Notes: a model not told the origin generated them from the sequence alone. Shown: positions 17,271 to 27,137, counted from the first letter of the stretch. The stretch is 64,000 nt of DNA from an uncultured Eggerthella sp. (GCA_905203045.1 CAJKUH010000006.1:16769-80768), one strand, 5' to 3'. Program-made: numbers and translations.

Positions 17271-20200
17271 ATGCGTTTTTGGTACGTTAGCGGCGGTGAA
17301 ATAAAGCATCTGCCGTATATACAAAGATTGGATCTTGATGTTCCGTACCGCTTTTGCTGGATTGCGCTCGTATTGTGCGCCGCTCTTATTGCTGCCACCT
17401 GCTTGTTTGTGGGGTTGCCTTCTGTGGCCTTTGCCTCCTGCATTCCCACGCAGGACGATTTTGCCGCCTACGAGGCTGATGGCACGCTTGAGCAGCGCCA
17501 AGCTTATATGGAAAACCTGGGCAATGATTCGTTTGACAGCAATTTGGTGCAAAGCTTGAAGGAGCGCCAGGGCTCATCGAATGCGCGTAGCCTGCGTAGC
17601 TGGGTTCCTTCTGCCTGGGCAAGTGGTATGCCGCTTCAGGGCACGGCGAAGGTTTTGGCTATCCGTGTGGCATTCCCCGCTGAAGGCGACCAGCCTGCCA
17701 TGGGCTTCAAAGACGGCGACTCCCTTGAAGCGCTGCAGGCCATGTTCAACGGATCTGCTGGCGAAGCGCCTTACGAGAATCTGAACGCTTACTATACGCG
17801 TTCTTCCTACGGTGCCTTGAAGTTCGACGGGAAGGCGTACGACTATACGGCGCAGCATTGCCGCAACTACTACACCAACAACGTTGACGGTTTATTCTAT
17901 GAGGCGGTTTCCGCATTGGCAAAGCAGGGAGTCGATGTTGCTTCGTTCGACGGCAACGGCGACACGATGATCGATGGCGTGTACATCCATTTCGGTGGCG
18001 AAACCACCGGTTGGGGCACTACGTGGTGGAGCAACGAACGCCATGCGCAGAACACTCAGGAAATTGAAGGCACCGGCGTTTCCTTGGGCAACGAAGTATT
18101 GCTCCATGAGCCTTCGGACGATTCCGAAACCGTGCGCACCGTTATCCATGAAACGGGCCACTGCCTAGGTTTGCCCGATTACTATCCCTACCGCTCCAGT
18201 TCGGTTGCGGTCTCTTCGGGCATCAACACTTATGACATGATGTACAACAACGTCGGCGACCAATGCGCGCTTTCGAAGTGGATCCTTGGATGGATCCCCG
18301 GCTCGGCGATAACCCGCATCAAGGTGAGCAGCGATGGCGTGCTGGTGAAGCGCGGCAACGAAGAGCCGCAGCATTACGATGACTCTGTTTCGGAAGTGCT
18401 GAGATCGATGGATCTGAACGATTCCGAAACGGGCGGGTTCGTTGCCGTTGCGGGCGATAAAACCTCGTGCACCGATGGGAAGAGCTTCGACATTTTCGAT
18501 GACGATGGTCTGCTTTCCTCGTTCTATTTGCTGCAGTACGACACCAAAACGGCGAACCAGAACATAAGCCAAGTACCGGATGGCGGTGCCTTGCGCGTGT
18601 ACCGCGTGCAGGCGGAACTCAATGATGAGGGCACTGATTTCCAAAAGGCCAATGCGTATAACCCGGATGACGATAAGTTCATCGAGGCGTTGACTTTGAG
18701 CAATACCGATTTCCACCAGATGGAACAAGGCGCCTCCGTAACGCCTTCCACCACGCCCTCTACTAACTTCTTCGAGAATCTGGGGTTGGGCTTCACGGGC
18801 ATTTCGCTGGAATACGGGCAAGATGAAAACGGGCAGGACACCGCAACGGTTTCCTATGCAGCAAGCACGCCGGTTGATCCTTCGGGATTCTCGGCCAAGT
18901 TGGTCGACGACTCTGCGGTGCAATGCATTGACGAAAGGGAACTGTCGTTTTCCATGCCTGTGTCGTATTACGAGGATCCGAACCTCGATCCGTTGATCGA
19001 ATTTGGCGAGTATCCAATTATCGCCCGCCTAAGCAATGACGGCGGCGTGTTCCGGGTGTCGTGGTCGCTCGACCCGACCGAGTTCACACCCGGCACTAAA
19101 GCCGATTTGGTATTGCCCAAGGGCCTGTTCGTTTTGGGTCGCGATTCTTCCGGCCCGGTATATTCGCCCGAAGTGCGCATTCCCCTTACGGTAGGCGAGG
19201 ACGGCGAGCTGGTTCCAGAAACAACGGGAGCGTATCCGAGTACTGCAATACCGGGTGAGCAGCTTCGCGAGCCTATTTCAAACGCCCTTACCCTAAGCGA
19301 CGGCACGAAAGTGTTCTTCCAAGGACGCGCTTTCAATTCGGCGTTTGAAGGGGAAGGCCCCTATCCGGATGATTGCCTGTTGGTGAACCGTGTCTCGGCT
19401 TCTGACGTTGCGCAGTGTTCGACTGCTTGCATCCAAGGTACAGGAGATGGTAGATGGCTCTCGAGCCATAGCGTGTATGGCCAGAGCAATGCTGTTTTCG
19501 AGGCGAAACTCCTTGATGACAATACCGCGGTGTTGAGCCTGCAAGGCTCCAACGATGCGCCGAAGTGGTATGCCTGGATCGATCTTACCCAGGATAAGCT
19601 CATCGCCGAAACGGATACGGAAGCGTTCAATCCCGTTCTTCTGTCTTGTGGGGGTTCGTTGGTTGAGGCTCAGCGCTATTCGGCGGGAGTGATGCTTAAG
19701 AAGTTTGACGTCAAGAGCGACGGGGATTTGCAGACGTCTTACTCGTTAATCTCAAGTGCTGATGGCGCTATGGATGCGGGCAATTCGAATTGTGCCGTCT
19801 ACCGAGGAAATAATGGAGACACCCCTGGTTATAGGGTAAAGGTGCTTTCTCAGGACATGTTGAGTGCTCTAGATTTCTACGGAAACGTAGATGACGCTTT
19901 CAACAATTCTCTTTCATTCTCGAACATCGACGGCATGTGTGACTTCGCTGCTGAAGATGCTGCCGCTATAGACGCGATTGCCGTAACGGGCAACTCGATA
20001 GTGATGGCTAGCCGTGAAATCGATAGTTCGGCTGTTGGTGCGGCACCTCTGGTTAGCTGTCTTGCAAGGTATTCTTTCGATGGCAACGTGCTTTCGAAGT
20101 GCCAGTTTGCCAATAGAATCGATTCGGAAAGCGCCAAGGTTCGTCTTTTGACGGGAGAAGCGGGCAATGTGGTTGCTTGCCTGTACCCAGATTTCTTAAC

Positions 20201-20627
20201 AAGTCGATCAATGGAACAAGCTTGTGAGCTTGCGTTCTTCGATTCGGACCTAACCACGGTAAAGTACGGCGTTTCCTATTGCGGTCCCAGTGGCTTCTGG
20301 AACGGCACCAAATTCGTAAGTGTTGGGCTTAGTTCACTTAATTCTTCATGGGATAAAACCGACCAGGTGCGCTATGACATCTACCAGGGCTTAAGCGCCG
20401 GCACCGATCCCGTTGATCCCGACAACCCGAACCCCGGCCCGGGAACCGAGCCCGGTTCGGGCTCTGATGGGGGCGCTGGTTCCGATTCTGACGCCAATGC
20501 CACTGCGCCAAGCGTTTCGGCCAAGACGGGCGATTCTGCTGTTGGGTTGGTTGCCGTGCTTACTGCGTTGTGCTCGGGCGCGGTTGCCGTTTCTACGAAG
20601 AAGCGCCGCAGGGCCAAGCATAAATAG
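17271..20627 (+). CDS. Secreted M6-family metalloprotease with C-terminal cell-wall anchor
   Basis: About 1118 residues. A hydrophobic signal segment (about residues 30-57, ending in VAFA) is followed by an M6 (immune inhibitor A-like) peptidase domain. The zinc motif HETGH is at about 293-297, in a VIHETGHCLGLPDYY context, with ALSKWILGWI after it. The rest is beta-rich domains, then a Pro/Gly/Asp-rich stretch, SAKTGDS, one hydrophobic helix and a basic tail KKRRRAKHK. This is a sortase-like anchor in which Ala-Lys-Thr-Gly replaces LPxTG; no sortase gene is in the window. Start choice is uncertain: ATG 17271 is the best start, but it has no good ribosome site; an upstream TTG at 17223 falls in the terminator of the previous operon. 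Confidence 0.85.
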   Translation: MRFWYVSGGEIKHLPYIQRLDLDVPYRFCWIALVLCAALIAATCLFVGLPSVAFASCIPTQDDFAAYEADGTLEQRQAYMENLGNDSFDSNLVQSLKERQGSSNARSLRSWVPSAWASGMPLQGTAKVLAIRVAFPAEGDQPAMGFKDGDSLEALQAMFNGSAGEAPYENLNAYYTRSSYGALKFDGKAYDYTAQHCRNYYTNNVDGLFYEAVSALAKQGVDVASFDGNGDTMIDGVYIHFGGETTGWGTTWWSNERHAQNTQEIEGTGVSLGNEVLLHEPSDDSETVRTVIHETGHCLGLPDYYPYRSSSVAVSSGINTYDMMYNNVGDQCALSKWILGWIPGSAITRIKVSSDGVLVKRGNEEPQHYDDSVSEVLRSMDLNDSETGGFVAVAGDKTSCTDGKSFDIFDDDGLLSSFYLLQYDTKTANQNISQVPDGGALRVYRVQAELNDEGTDFQKANAYNPDDDKFIEALTLSNTDFHQMEQGASVTPSTTPSTNFFENLGLGFTGISLEYGQDENGQDTATVSYAASTPVDPSGFSAKLVDDSAVQCIDERELSFSMPVSYYEDPNLDPLIEFGEYPIIARLSNDGGVFRVSWSLDPTEFTPGTKADLVLPKGLFVLGRDSSGPVYSPEVRIPLTVGEDGELVPETTGAYPSTAIPGEQLREPISNALTLSDGTKVFFQGRAFNSAFEGEGPYPDDCLLVNRVSASDVAQCSTACIQGTGDGRWLSSHSVYGQSNAVFEAKLLDDNTAVLSLQGSNDAPKWYAWIDLTQDKLIAETDTEAFNPVLLSCGGSLVEAQRYSAGVMLKKFDVKSDGDLQTSYSLISSADGAMDAGNSNCAVYRGNNGDTPGYRVKVLSQDMLSALDFYGNVDDAFNNSLSFSNIDGMCDFAAEDAAAIDAIAVTGNSIVMASREIDSSAVGAAPLVSCLARYSFDGNVLSKCQFANRIDSESAKVRLLTGEAGNVVACLYPDFLTSRSMEQACELAFFDSDLTTVKYGVSYCGPSGFWNGTKFVSVGLSSLNSSWDKTDQVRYDIYQGLSAGTDPVDPDNPNPGPGTEPGSGSDGGAGSDSDANATAPSVSAKTGDSAVGLVAVLTALCSGAVAVSTKKRRRAKHK

Positions 20628-20680
20628 GGTTGCTTGCTATTGGTTTTTCTTTTAGGAAGAATTCCGATAGGGGAATAAGG

Positions 20681-20725
20681 AATAACCACGCTATCGGTTA
20701 TACATATATCCGATAGCGTGGTATT
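20681..20725. terminator. Strong inverted repeat after the M6 protease gene
   Basis: AATAACCACGCTATCGG at 20681-20697 pairs with CCGATAGCGTGGTATT at 20710-20725 with one bulge. It is the only structure between the protease stop and the next gene and probably ends transcription, though it lacks a T-run on the plus strand. It could also be an operator for the following dehydrogenase operon. Confidence 0.55.
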
Positions 20726-20826
20726 CTCTACTGCGCACAAAAGCAACGCTTGGGTTCGCTCTGTGTCGGGCCCGGGCGTTTTTTCGGAATATGGCCGGAA
20801 GGCCATCCGTTAAGGAGGTTGTTGAG

Positions 20827-22068
20827 TTGGTAAACGTAGAAGAGCTGCGCAAGGCTCCTATCGCCGTTCTGGGCGGTGGCGCTGTTGGCAAGACCTGTGG
20901 TGCCGATTGCGCGCTGGCAGGTCAGGAAGTTCGCATTTGCGACCTTGATCCGTTCTTCGACAAGGCGCTGGGCACGGTAATGCGCACTGGCATCACCCTG
21001 CAGGACAAGGCGCCGGGAACGCAGACCAAGTACGGTTTCCGCCGCATGGGCAAGGGCGAATTCGCCATGGCAACCAACTCTGTTGCCGAAGCTGTGAAGG
21101 GCGCCAAGCTCATCATCGTGGGCATTCCTTCCATCGCCCATGAAGTGTTCTTCCGCGAGCTTATTCCTGCGCTGGAAGACGGCCAGATCATCCACATCAT
21201 CCCTGACAACTACGGCAGCCTGAAGCTGCGCAAGATGATGCGTGAAATGGGCTGCACCAAGAACGTCATCATCGGTGGTTGGTCGAGCGCTCCTTACGGC
21301 ACGCGCGTAGACACCGAGGGTGGCGTTGCCAAGCCTACGTGCTCGCTGGTATACCGTGCCATCACCCTGCGCGGCGCAGCGCTCCCTGCTAAGGACACTG
21401 AAGATTTCGTCGAAAGCTCCAAGGCGCTGGGCTGCTTCGATGCCATCACCCAAGGCGACGGCGCTGTATGCGGCGACACCGTTATGGACATCGGCTTCTC
21501 TAACGTGAACCCCGTCATCCATGTTCCCGGTACCGTTCTGGGCGTTTCCACGATGGAAAACTTCGGCACTGTTCTTGATAAGAACATCCACGACTACTCC
21601 ATCTACTCCCATTCCTTCTGCCCCTCCATTTCCGAGGTTCAGTACCAGTTCTACAACGAGGAAATCGCCCTGGCAGAGGCTATGGGCGTCGGCATCCAGC
21701 CCTTCAAGAAGGAAGTGTTCTACCAGCGCACCAGCGTTCTGGGCGAAGAGTACATGGGCGAAGGCTGCATCGTTCCCTTCGAAGAGCAGTGGGAAGTTGG
21801 CTTTGCCACCGGCCCGTTCACCATCAAGAACCGCTACGTCACCGAAGACGTTCCTGTTGGCTGCCATGTGTACCATGAGCTGGGCAAGAAGTTCGGCGTG
21901 CCTACGCCCATCATCGACTCGATGATCGTTCTGGGCGGCGTCATGAACAAGACCAACTTCTTCGAAACCGGCCTGACGCTTGAAGAGCTGGGCATCGGCC
22001 ATATGACGAAGGAGCAGATGCAGGCTTACCTGCGCGAGGGCGAATACGTTGCCCCCGAAGGCGAGTAA
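20827..22068 (+). CDS. NAD/NADP octopine/nopaline dehydrogenase family protein
   Basis: About 413 residues. An N-terminal Rossmann motif GGGAVGKTCG (residues about 16-25) is followed by a second domain with FGTVLDKNIHDYSIYSH and YQFYNEEIALAEAMGVGIQPF, typical of octopine/opine dehydrogenases, where the His and nearby Asp act in catalysis. Opine dehydrogenases couple an amino acid and a keto acid or reverse the reaction. AAGGAGG at 20812-20818 is placed for the TTG at 20827, so the upstream ATG at 20791 is less likely. The racemase-like gene starts right after its stop codon, so the two form one transcript. The substrate is unknown. Confidence 0.82.
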   Translation: MVNVEELRKAPIAVLGGGAVGKTCGADCALAGQEVRICDLDPFFDKALGTVMRTGITLQDKAPGTQTKYGFRRMGKGEFAMATNSVAEAVKGAKLIIVGIPSIAHEVFFRELIPALEDGQIIHIIPDNYGSLKLRKMMREMGCTKNVIIGGWSSAPYGTRVDTEGGVAKPTCSLVYRAITLRGAALPAKDTEDFVESSKALGCFDAITQGDGAVCGDTVMDIGFSNVNPVIHVPGTVLGVSTMENFGTVLDKNIHDYSIYSHSFCPSISEVQYQFYNEEIALAEAMGVGIQPFKKEVFYQRTSVLGEEYMGEGCIVPFEEQWEVGFATGPFTIKNRYVTEDVPVGCHVYHELGKKFGVPTPIIDSMIVLGGVMNKTNFFETGLTLEELGIGHMTKEQMQAYLREGEYVAPEGE

Positions 22069-22842
22069 ATGAGCAACTGGAAAAGCGCGTATGGCGCGCT
22101 TGAGACGCAGGCGGAGGTTCGTGGCACCCACGGGCTTCCGCCCCGTAGTTTCTCGGGGCAGGTGCTGGGCATCATTGCGGTGAAGCTTGATTATCCGAAG
22201 CTTCCCGGCAACGTTGCCAATGCGTGCACGTTCAACTATCCCGTTTGCTACGAAGTGGTTGATTTCGAGATCGAGCAGCTGTTTGCGGGCGATCCCGCCA
22301 TCAAGCTGATGATCATCGATGCCGCCAAGAAACTGGAAGCGCAGGGTGTGCGCGCCATCATCGGCGCGTGCGGGTACTTTGCCCATTTTCAGAAAGATGT
22401 GGCGGCGGCGGTTGATGTGCCGGTGTTCATGTCCAGCCTGTGCCAGTTGCCCACCATCAAGGCAGGCTTTGCCCAAAACGGCAGCATTGCCGTGTTCGCA
22501 GCCGATGGTTCCAGCTTAAACGATGAATTGCTTTCCCAGGTGGGAAGCAACACCGAAAGGCTTGTTATCCAGAATGTTGGCGACATGGAAAGCTTTGCGC
22601 CTATCCGCTGGGGCAAGTACGAGTTGGACAATGGCAAGCTGACCGACGACTTGTGTGCGTTGGCGCAGAAGGTGTGTGCCGAGCACCCTGATGTTAAGGC
22701 TATCTTGCTGGAATGCAGCGATTTGCCGCCGTATGCTGCGGCAATCCAGAAAGCTACCGGCTTGCCGGTGTTCGATTTCATCACGCTGGCGAACTGGGTT
22801 GCCAGCGCGGTGGTGCAGAAAACCTATACCGGTTGGTTCTAG
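22069..22842 (+). CDS. Aspartate/glutamate/hydantoin racemase family protein
   Basis: 257 residues. The two catalytic-type cysteines of the cofactor-independent racemase superfamily are present in IIGACGYFA and ILLECSDLPPYA. It starts on the base after the TAA of the dehydrogenase gene. A racemase with an opine-type dehydrogenase suggests the pair degrades or makes an N-substituted amino acid with a defined stereocentre (inference). A terminator follows at 22882. Confidence 0.85.
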   Translation: MSNWKSAYGALETQAEVRGTHGLPPRSFSGQVLGIIAVKLDYPKLPGNVANACTFNYPVCYEVVDFEIEQLFAGDPAIKLMIIDAAKKLEAQGVRAIIGACGYFAHFQKDVAAAVDVPVFMSSLCQLPTIKAGFAQNGSIAVFAADGSSLNDELLSQVGSNTERLVIQNVGDMESFAPIRWGKYELDNGKLTDDLCALAQKVCAEHPDVKAILLECSDLPPYAAAIQKATGLPVFDFITLANWVASAVVQKTYTGWF

Positions 22843-22881
22843 CAACGGCAGTATACTCACCTGCAACCAATTGCATGGCAA

Positions 22882-22918
22882 AAGCAGGCCCCGCTTCACT
22901 GCGAAGCGGGGCCTGCTT
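22882..22918. terminator. Bidirectional terminator between racemase and response regulator genes
   Basis: AAGCAGGCCCCGCTTC pairs with GAAGCGGGGCCTGCTT, flanked by AAAA on the left and TTGCGTT on the right, between convergent genes. Confidence 0.8.
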
Positions 22919-23011
22919 GCGTTATGCGGCCACGGAGGTGTTTCCCTGGCCGTGCTTTCTTAGTTTGCGGAAGGACACCCTTCTTGGACGTGTCGGCGCG
23001 CTGGGGGAGCG

Positions 23012-23814
23012 CTATTGAAGCGGGATGGACTGGTAGATGTGCCCTGTGGTGAGTTCCGCCCAAGGATACTGCGCCATGTACTGGCCGCGGTACTGGTTCA
23101 CGGTTGCCTGGTCGCCTTTCAGGAAGCGGTAGTAGTCGCATTCCACGTTTTCGGGCACTATGGCAATTTCGTCGCGCCCGCGCATGATAACGTCTTGGGA
23201 GCCCACGGCGGCAAGTGTACTGCGCAAGTCGCTGATAAGGTTGCGCACCTGGGCACGGCGCGAAGGTGTGCGCGAGCCGTCTTCCCATAGGATGGAAATC
23301 AGCTCGCCCACCAGCGCGAGCCGTGTCGGTCAACCAAATAGGCCAAAAGCTCTTTGGTCTTGCTGCGCTTGAAGCGCACAGGCTCGCCCCTGAAGAACAC
23401 GTCGAAGTTCCCGAAGCAGTGGATTTCAAGTTTTTCGGGTGCGCCAGTTGGTTTGGCAACGGGATGGCGCAGGTTTGCCAGTGCCTTGCCCACGTTTTCT
23501 TCGGTAGCGGGTTTCAGCAGATAGCCGCTGGGGAACAAGCCGTGCGCTTCCAGGGCGTATTCGGAATGTGCGGTAACGAACACGATATTCGTTTCAGGGT
23601 ACTGCTCCTTCATTTTCCAGGCCAGTTCAAGCCCGCCGCCACCAGGCATTTCGATGTCGAGGAATGCAACGTTGGGTTCGCATTCCTCGGCGCGTTCCAG
23701 CGCTTCGTTGGCGGAATGCGCCACCAAGCAGGTTCCCTCGGGGTCGAGCGAGGCCATGATGCGTTTCATTGCATCGAGGGCAAGTTGCTTATCGTCTACC
23801 GCTAAAGTGATCAT
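23012..23814 (-). pseudogene. Response regulator with winged-helix output, frameshifted
   Basis: Two minus-strand frames join into one about 265-residue regulator. The first (23299-23814) has a receiver domain with DD at 7-8, the phospho-acceptor Asp at 53 in FLDIEMPG, and the LLKPA lysine. It then starts an output domain and runs into RWWAS and a stop. The second frame (from about 23311 to 23012) continues with ALVGELISILWEDGSRTPSRRAQ and a SARP/BTAD-like end. A one-base shift near 23308-23322 breaks it; no homopolymer is there. It pairs with the histidine kinase directly upstream. Either the gene is inactivated or the base is a sequencing error. Confidence 0.75.
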
Positions 23815-23820
23815 GGTTTC

Positions 23821-25089
23821 CTAACATAGGGGGATGGTTATGGCGACACGTGTGCCTGCTGGGCTGGAGGTAAGGGAAAGGGCGCCGCTGCATAGAAGGT
23901 CAAGGCGCGTGCGCACGTTGTCGAGCGCGATGCCCAGTCCATTGCTTTCCTCGGACGTGAAGCCCGAGCCGTTGTCTTCTACCGAAATGTGGTAGCCCGC
24001 TGGGTCTTCCCACGAGGCGATGCGGATAAGCCCGTTCTGCGAAGAGCCTATGCCGTGGCGCACGGCGTTTTCGACCAAGGGCTGCACACTAAGGGCGGGG
24101 ATCCGAAAGTCTTGGCAGGTTATGTCCCACACAACCTTAAACGAGCCGGCGGTATCGATCTGCTCAAGCTTCAAGTACGCTTTCACATGGGCAATTTCCT
24201 GCGCGAAGGGCACCATGTCTTTGCTTCCGGCAACATCAAGGCTGCCACGCAGGAAGTCGGAGAACAGCTCTATTGCCTTTGCGGCGCGTGCCGGGTCCCT
24301 CACGCACAGCTCGCGCACCGTTTGCAGGGAATTGAACATGAAATGCGAGGTTATCTGGCTGGAAAGCATACGTGACTGGCTTTCTGCCAGTTCGAGCTTC
24401 TTTGCGGTGAGCTCCTGTTCCTGTTTTTCCTGCATAGCCGCGTAAGCAAGCAGCAGCGAAAGCGCCACGGCGGGATACACGAACATGAGCGTTGGCCAGC
24501 AGTACTCAAGGGCAAGGCTGATGCACGGTAGGGCCATCATCGACACCCAAACCTCGAACGCGGTAAGGCGCTTGCCCTTTTCGGCCTGAGCAAGAGTCAA
24601 GGGCAGGGAAAGCGCTATCTGCGCGGCGAACAGGGCTTCGGTGAGGCAGTCAAGCGGCCCCCAGGTGAAGGTGTTGCTTGCATCGATGGTGAACAGGATG
24701 CCGGTTTGAAGGTTCACAAGGGGCAAGATCGCGTTCGCTGCACCGCAGGCAACGATGGCGCCGGTAAGCGCCTTGGCGAAAAACGGCACGGGCTTTGACT
24801 TTCGCAGAAACTCGCCGCATGCTGCGATGACAAACGCAGTGTAGGCTGCTGCTCCGAAAAAGTACGTAGTGAAGTTGCTTGCCTGGGTGAGGGCCACCAT
24901 CCCCTCGGTGCTGGTGAGCGTCCAGGAAAGCAAGTCGCCCAGGGTGTTCACCGCATGAAGCGTGGTGGCGGCAAGCAAAAGTGCCCACTGCTTGCTGTGC
25001 CCCTTCGTTTTCAGCAATATCACGACAAGAACCAGGGTCAGCAGCAGCGCCAGCGTTTCAATGGTTATGTTGATGGTTTGGCAATGCAC
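23821..25089 (-). CDS. LytS-type sensor histidine kinase
   Basis: 422 residues. Six or seven membrane helices fill residues 5-215. They are followed by a short coiled linker and a His_kinase domain with the phospho-histidine at 249 in SHFMFNSLQ, then an HATPase with PLVENAVRHG (N box) and EDNGSGF (G1) motifs. GTG start. It lies 6 bases upstream of the response regulator gene, so they form a two-component system. The signal is unknown. Confidence 0.9.
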   Translation of the reverse strand: MHCQTINITIETLALLLTLVLVVILLKTKGHSKQWALLLAATTLHAVNTLGDLLSWTLTSTEGMVALTQASNFTTYFFGAAAYTAFVIAACGEFLRKSKPVPFFAKALTGAIVACGAANAILPLVNLQTGILFTIDASNTFTWGPLDCLTEALFAAQIALSLPLTLAQAEKGKRLTAFEVWVSMMALPCISLALEYCWPTLMFVYPAVALSLLLAYAAMQEKQEQELTAKKLELAESQSRMLSSQITSHFMFNSLQTVRELCVRDPARAAKAIELFSDFLRGSLDVAGSKDMVPFAQEIAHVKAYLKLEQIDTAGSFKVVWDITCQDFRIPALSVQPLVENAVRHGIGSSQNGLIRIASWEDPAGYHISVEDNGSGFTSEESNGLGIALDNVRTRLDLLCSGALSLTSSPAGTRVAITIPLC

Positions 25090-25253
25090 AAGGCTCTCTT
25101 TCGTGGGTTTTGATGGGGGAGGGGTATAGTGAAGTGCGCTTATACGATAATACGCTAATAATCCCAGTAAAACCGCTGATAACAGGGGCTTTTATTTGAT
25201 ACGCTTCTGATGCGCTTCAACCGTGAAGGTAAGGGGAGGGAAAGGGGACAGGC

Positions 25254-25889
25254 ATGGCAGACACGCAAACCGAAGAACAGGAAGTGTACTACCACGGTGC
25301 ATTCGACCGGGCTCGCCTGAAAACATGGGCGTTCTGGCGCAACATGGCAATTCACTTCTCGCTGTGCAGTGTGGTGGGCCATTGGCTTGAAATCCCCTGG
25401 TGCATTTTCTGCTTGTACGTGTTCGGCATCTACGATCCGAATTCCATGGTGCGGGTCAACCCGTTCTATCCCTTCATGGTGTACGGTGTGGGCGCGGTGG
25501 TGTGCGTGATATTCCTGACACCGCTTAAAGACAGGATGCTGCACAAACGTAAGACGAAGTTCGGGGCGGGCCTGGAATTCTACGTGGTGTGCGTGCTTGC
25601 CTGCATGGCGATGGAGGTCGGCATGGGGCTTTTGATGAACCAGCCCGATGCAGCCGGCGTGTACCCCTTGTGGGACAATTCCCGCTTGCCGTTCAATATT
25701 CTGCAGCAGGCATGGCTGCCTAACGACTTGCTGCTGGGCGCCTGCGCCCTTATCTATACCTGGTTTGCCTATCCGCTGGTGGAGCGCTTGATGGCGCGCC
25801 CGCACCCTAAGGTGATGGATGCGCTTGCCTTGGTGGTGGTCGTCGGGTTCATCGCCTTGAGCGTGGTGCAGTACACCACGTACCTGTAA
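25254..25889 (+). CDS. CmpB-like putative ABC transporter type IV membrane protein
   Basis: 211 residues with about five membrane helices. The blocks WRNMAIHFSLCSVVGHWLE, NPFYPFMVYGVGAV, then the LEFYVVC and WDNSRLPFNILQQ stretches match the CmpB/PF06541 family (putative ABC-transporter type IV). Members are integral membrane proteins of unproved function. It is monocistronic. The following 219 bases to the next gene contain nothing I can identify. Confidence 0.75.
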   Translation: MADTQTEEQEVYYHGAFDRARLKTWAFWRNMAIHFSLCSVVGHWLEIPWCIFCLYVFGIYDPNSMVRVNPFYPFMVYGVGAVVCVIFLTPLKDRMLHKRKTKFGAGLEFYVVCVLACMAMEVGMGLLMNQPDAAGVYPLWDNSRLPFNILQQAWLPNDLLLGACALIYTWFAYPLVERLMARPHPKVMDALALVVVVGFIALSVVQYTTYL

Positions 25890-26108
25890 TCAGGGCGCTG
25901 CTTACCGTGCTGCTGCTTTCGGCTTTCGCAGGTTGCAGCTGGTTTCCTCATATAGATGGGCAATGCGGTTGGCTTTCCGCGGCTTGGTGTCTGCTCGGGC
26001 GTGGAATATGAGTTCGCGATGGGCTGATTGAGCCATTGCTTGGTTTCCGGTGTTCAGCGCAGAAGTGTAGCTGTGGCTTGTCGTTCTTCGCAAAAGGGCA
26101 ATTGTGCC

Positions 26109-27047
26109 CTAGTGCCGCTTGCCCTTGCTTTCGTTCGAAAAGGCAAGCAGCTTCGGCAGGGCGAATTCCTTGAACGATTCCACGGCGGGTGTTTGCTCGT
26201 CTTCGGCAATCGATGCCAGCCCAATGTCCACTTTGCTCGGTGGATCAACCGGCAGCGCCACCAGTTCGCCTGGTGCGCTGGCAAGATGGATGGTGTTCAT
26301 GAGCGTTACCCCCAACCCTGCTGCTACCAGCTGAAACGCGGCGCTCACATCATGGACGGTGAACTGGATGTTCGGCTTAATGCCGCATTGCTTCAGTGCG
26401 CGTGAGTTGTCGGTTTCCTCGTTGGGAAAAATGAGGATGTAGGGCTCTTCTTCCAGGCAATGCAGGGGGAAAGGGCTCGTGTTGGCGCGTGGGTTGCTCT
26501 TGTTCAGCAACGCTACGATGGCGTCTTCTACTAAGGGCTGCCACTTGTGGTTGCCGTTGCGCTCGCTCATGATGCACAGGTCAACCTCGTGGTTCTGCAG
26601 CATTTTCAGCAGATGAGAACTTGATGCTTGGGAAAGGTCAATCGTGATGCCGGGGTATTGGCCTTTAAACGCTGCGATGATGTGGGCCAAGGGCCCGTAG
26701 AACTCAGGATAGGCGCATCCGACGCGCACCGAGCCCGTTTCCATCCCGCAGATGCGGTTGGCGTTTTGCCGGCATACTTCGGCTGCGTGGACTACTTGGC
26801 GGATGGATGGCAGCATCGCTTCGCATTCGGGGGTGGGCGCAACTCCCGACTTTCCGCGGAAAAGCAAGGGGAATCCGAGCTCAGATTCGAGCGTTGCCAT
26901 CATGCGGCTGATTCCGGAAGGCGTGTAGCCCAGCTGGGCTGCGGCAACGCTTAGATTGCCTACCTCAAGCGCTTTCAACAGAGCGGCGCATTTTATGGTG
27001 TCCAACGGGTCGACCTTCCTTTGCCATGGTGAGTTGGTTTCTATCAT
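26109..27047 (-). CDS. LysR family transcriptional regulator
   Basis: 312 residues: an N-terminal winged helix with NLSVAAAQLGYTPSGISRMMATLE as the recognition region (about 30-55) and a LysR effector domain after it. The ATG at 27047 is chosen because family members start about 20 residues before the helix-turn-helix; the longer upstream frame is antisense to the transporter gene. It is divergent from an EamA transporter 90 bases away, with a perfect dyad between, so it probably controls that exporter. Confidence 0.9.
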   Translation of the reverse strand: MIETNSPWQRKVDPLDTIKCAALLKALEVGNLSVAAAQLGYTPSGISRMMATLESELGFPLLFRGKSGVAPTPECEAMLPSIRQVVHAAEVCRQNANRICGMETGSVRVGCAYPEFYGPLAHIIAAFKGQYPGITIDLSQASSSHLLKMLQNHEVDLCIMSERNGNHKWQPLVEDAIVALLNKSNPRANTSPFPLHCLEEEPYILIFPNEETDNSRALKQCGIKPNIQFTVHDVSAAFQLVAAGLGVTLMNTIHLASAPGELVALPVDPPSKVDIGLASIAEDEQTPAVESFKEFALPKLLAFSNESKGKRH

Positions 27048-27091
27048 TGCGATTTTATCAACGATATCGTGAGTGATTACCGCTTTAATCA

Positions 27092-27107
27092 ATGATTGAA
27101 CAATCAT
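27092..27107. promoter_or_regulatory. Dyad operator between LysR and EamA genes
   Basis: ATGATTG-AA-CAATCAT is a perfect 7+7 dyad in the 90-base divergent space. A second palindrome, ACGATATCGT, is at 27061-27070. Both are candidate LysR binding sites covering both promoters. Confidence 0.5.
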
Positions 27108-27137
27108 ATCCTGAATGCCGCGAGAAAGGTGGCATTC

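Noticed and set aside
20728..22476. 582-codon minus-strand frame
   Set aside because: Antisense to the opine-dehydrogenase-like and racemase genes, which have family motifs.
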